DNA of 64,000 nt. It comes from Massilia sp. H6. GTDB taxonomy: Bacteria; Pseudomonadota; Gammaproteobacteria; Burkholderiales; Burkholderiaceae_D. The notes beneath the pieces are model-generated. The model worked only from the letters and a program-made list of their open reading frames with translations, ran no database searches and had not been told where the DNA came from. The stretch spans positions 62,001 through 126,000 of the forward strand of contig NZ_CP103372.1 in assembly GCF_024802625.1 (NCBI RefSeq), given 5' to 3'. Positions 63,753 to 64,000 of the stretch are shown in pieces. A program made the position numbers and the translations under genes. The stretch's first letter is position 1. The number at the start of each line of letters is the position of its first letter.

Positions 63753-64000
63753 TTACTTGGCCACCAGGGTCAATGCGGGCGCAGCTGCCGGCGCCTGCTG
63801 TGCCTGCACGATCAGTTGGACTTGCTGCGCGTCCGGCATGCTGGTCGAGATCGTCGTCAGGAAGCCAGGACCCACGAGCGCGATCGCGAGCACGCCCAGG
63901 ATCACGCCGACCGTCTTGTAGCCGCCGCCATGAGCCAGCTGCCAGATCGCCACCACCAGGACGACCAGGGCGAGCATGATCGTCCACGAGCTGGCCAGGA
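63753..64000 (-). CDS. small two-segment membrane protein, possibly pilin-like (partial)
   Basis: The open frame continues past the window edge; within it the sequence ends ASSWTIMLALVVLVVAIWQL, YKTVGVILGVLAIALVGPGF and then QQVQLIVQAQQAPAAAPALTLVAK. Two hydrophobic segments in a small protein upstream of traC suggest a TraA/VirB2-type pilin or a TraL/VirB3-like component. The missing start prevents a firm call. Confidence 0.45.
   Translation of the reverse strand, partial: LASSWTIMLALVVLVVAIWQLAHGGGYKTVGVILGVLAIALVGPGFLTTISTSMPDAQQVQLIVQAQQAPAAAPALTLVAK

Overview
The window looks like accessory DNA of a Gram-negative betaproteobacterium, probably Burkholderiales and perhaps an Oxalobacteraceae (Massilia-like) host. 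This rests on the high GC, the Cus/Cop/Czc gene types, the CueR and CadR promoters and the plasmid-style genes; the taxon is inference. Nearly every gene is either a metal-handling gene or a conjugation gene. No rRNA, tRNA, CRISPR array or intact transposase was seen. I read it as a heavy-metal resistance island on a conjugative plasmid or integrative conjugative element.

Layout. 1-2.6 kb: a hypothetical protein, a decayed DUF1643 gene and an acyltransferase. 2.6-9.7 kb: a copper/silver RND efflux operon, cusCBA-like, with a CusF domain fused to the adaptor and a separate cusF gene broken by an amber codon. 10.0-14.2 kb: copA (multicopper oxidase), copB and a Cys-rich copper-storage protein. 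14.5-19.8 kb: a TonB-dependent receptor with two PepSY membrane proteins, one fused to an NqrF-type reductase. 20.0-26.5 kb (minus strand): a second copper operon with a His-rich protein, an outer-membrane lipoprotein, a multicopper oxidase, DUF411, CusF-like, copC, copD and an NTF2-like protein. 26.7-31.3 kb: two DUF305 proteins and a YHS-domain copper P-type ATPase. 31.4-35.7 kb: mntP under a manganese riboswitch, then cadR/cadA. 35.8-44.6 kb (minus strand): czcI-czcCBA, a degenerate CDF protein, czcD and gmhA. 44.6-46.3 kb: a ynfA pseudogene and a convergent pair, a probable dual-OB protein and a DUF488 protein. 46.6-49.9 kb: copA ATPase-cueR and a divergent copZ. 50-53.5 kb: plasmid-type small genes, including an SOS-controlled one and a double helix-turn-helix protein. 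53.6-64 kb (minus strand): an F-type type IV secretion operon (traC, trbI, a signal-peptidase-like gene, traF, traH, traG) ending in small membrane proteins and an M48 metalloprotease.

How the parts fit. Cytoplasmic Cu(I) is sensed by CueR. Three promoters match the CueR architecture, each with a 19-bp spacer: copA ATPase-cueR, copZ and the YHS ATPase. The ATPases move copper to the periplasm. There, oxidases, CopC, CusF-like, DUF305 and DUF411 proteins oxidise or bind it, and CusCBA exports it. CadA, CzcD and CzcCBA do the same for Cd/Zn/Co, and MntP exports Mn. Five metal operons begin with a small secreted Cys/His-rich protein of CzcI/DUF2946 type.

Most worth following up: the recurrent leader-like proteins; an 18-bp perfect palindrome present three times in the plasmid part; the dual-OB/DUF488 pair; the receptor-PepSY-reductase module; and the compact F-type transfer operon, which lacks the usual traW/traU/traN block at this place.
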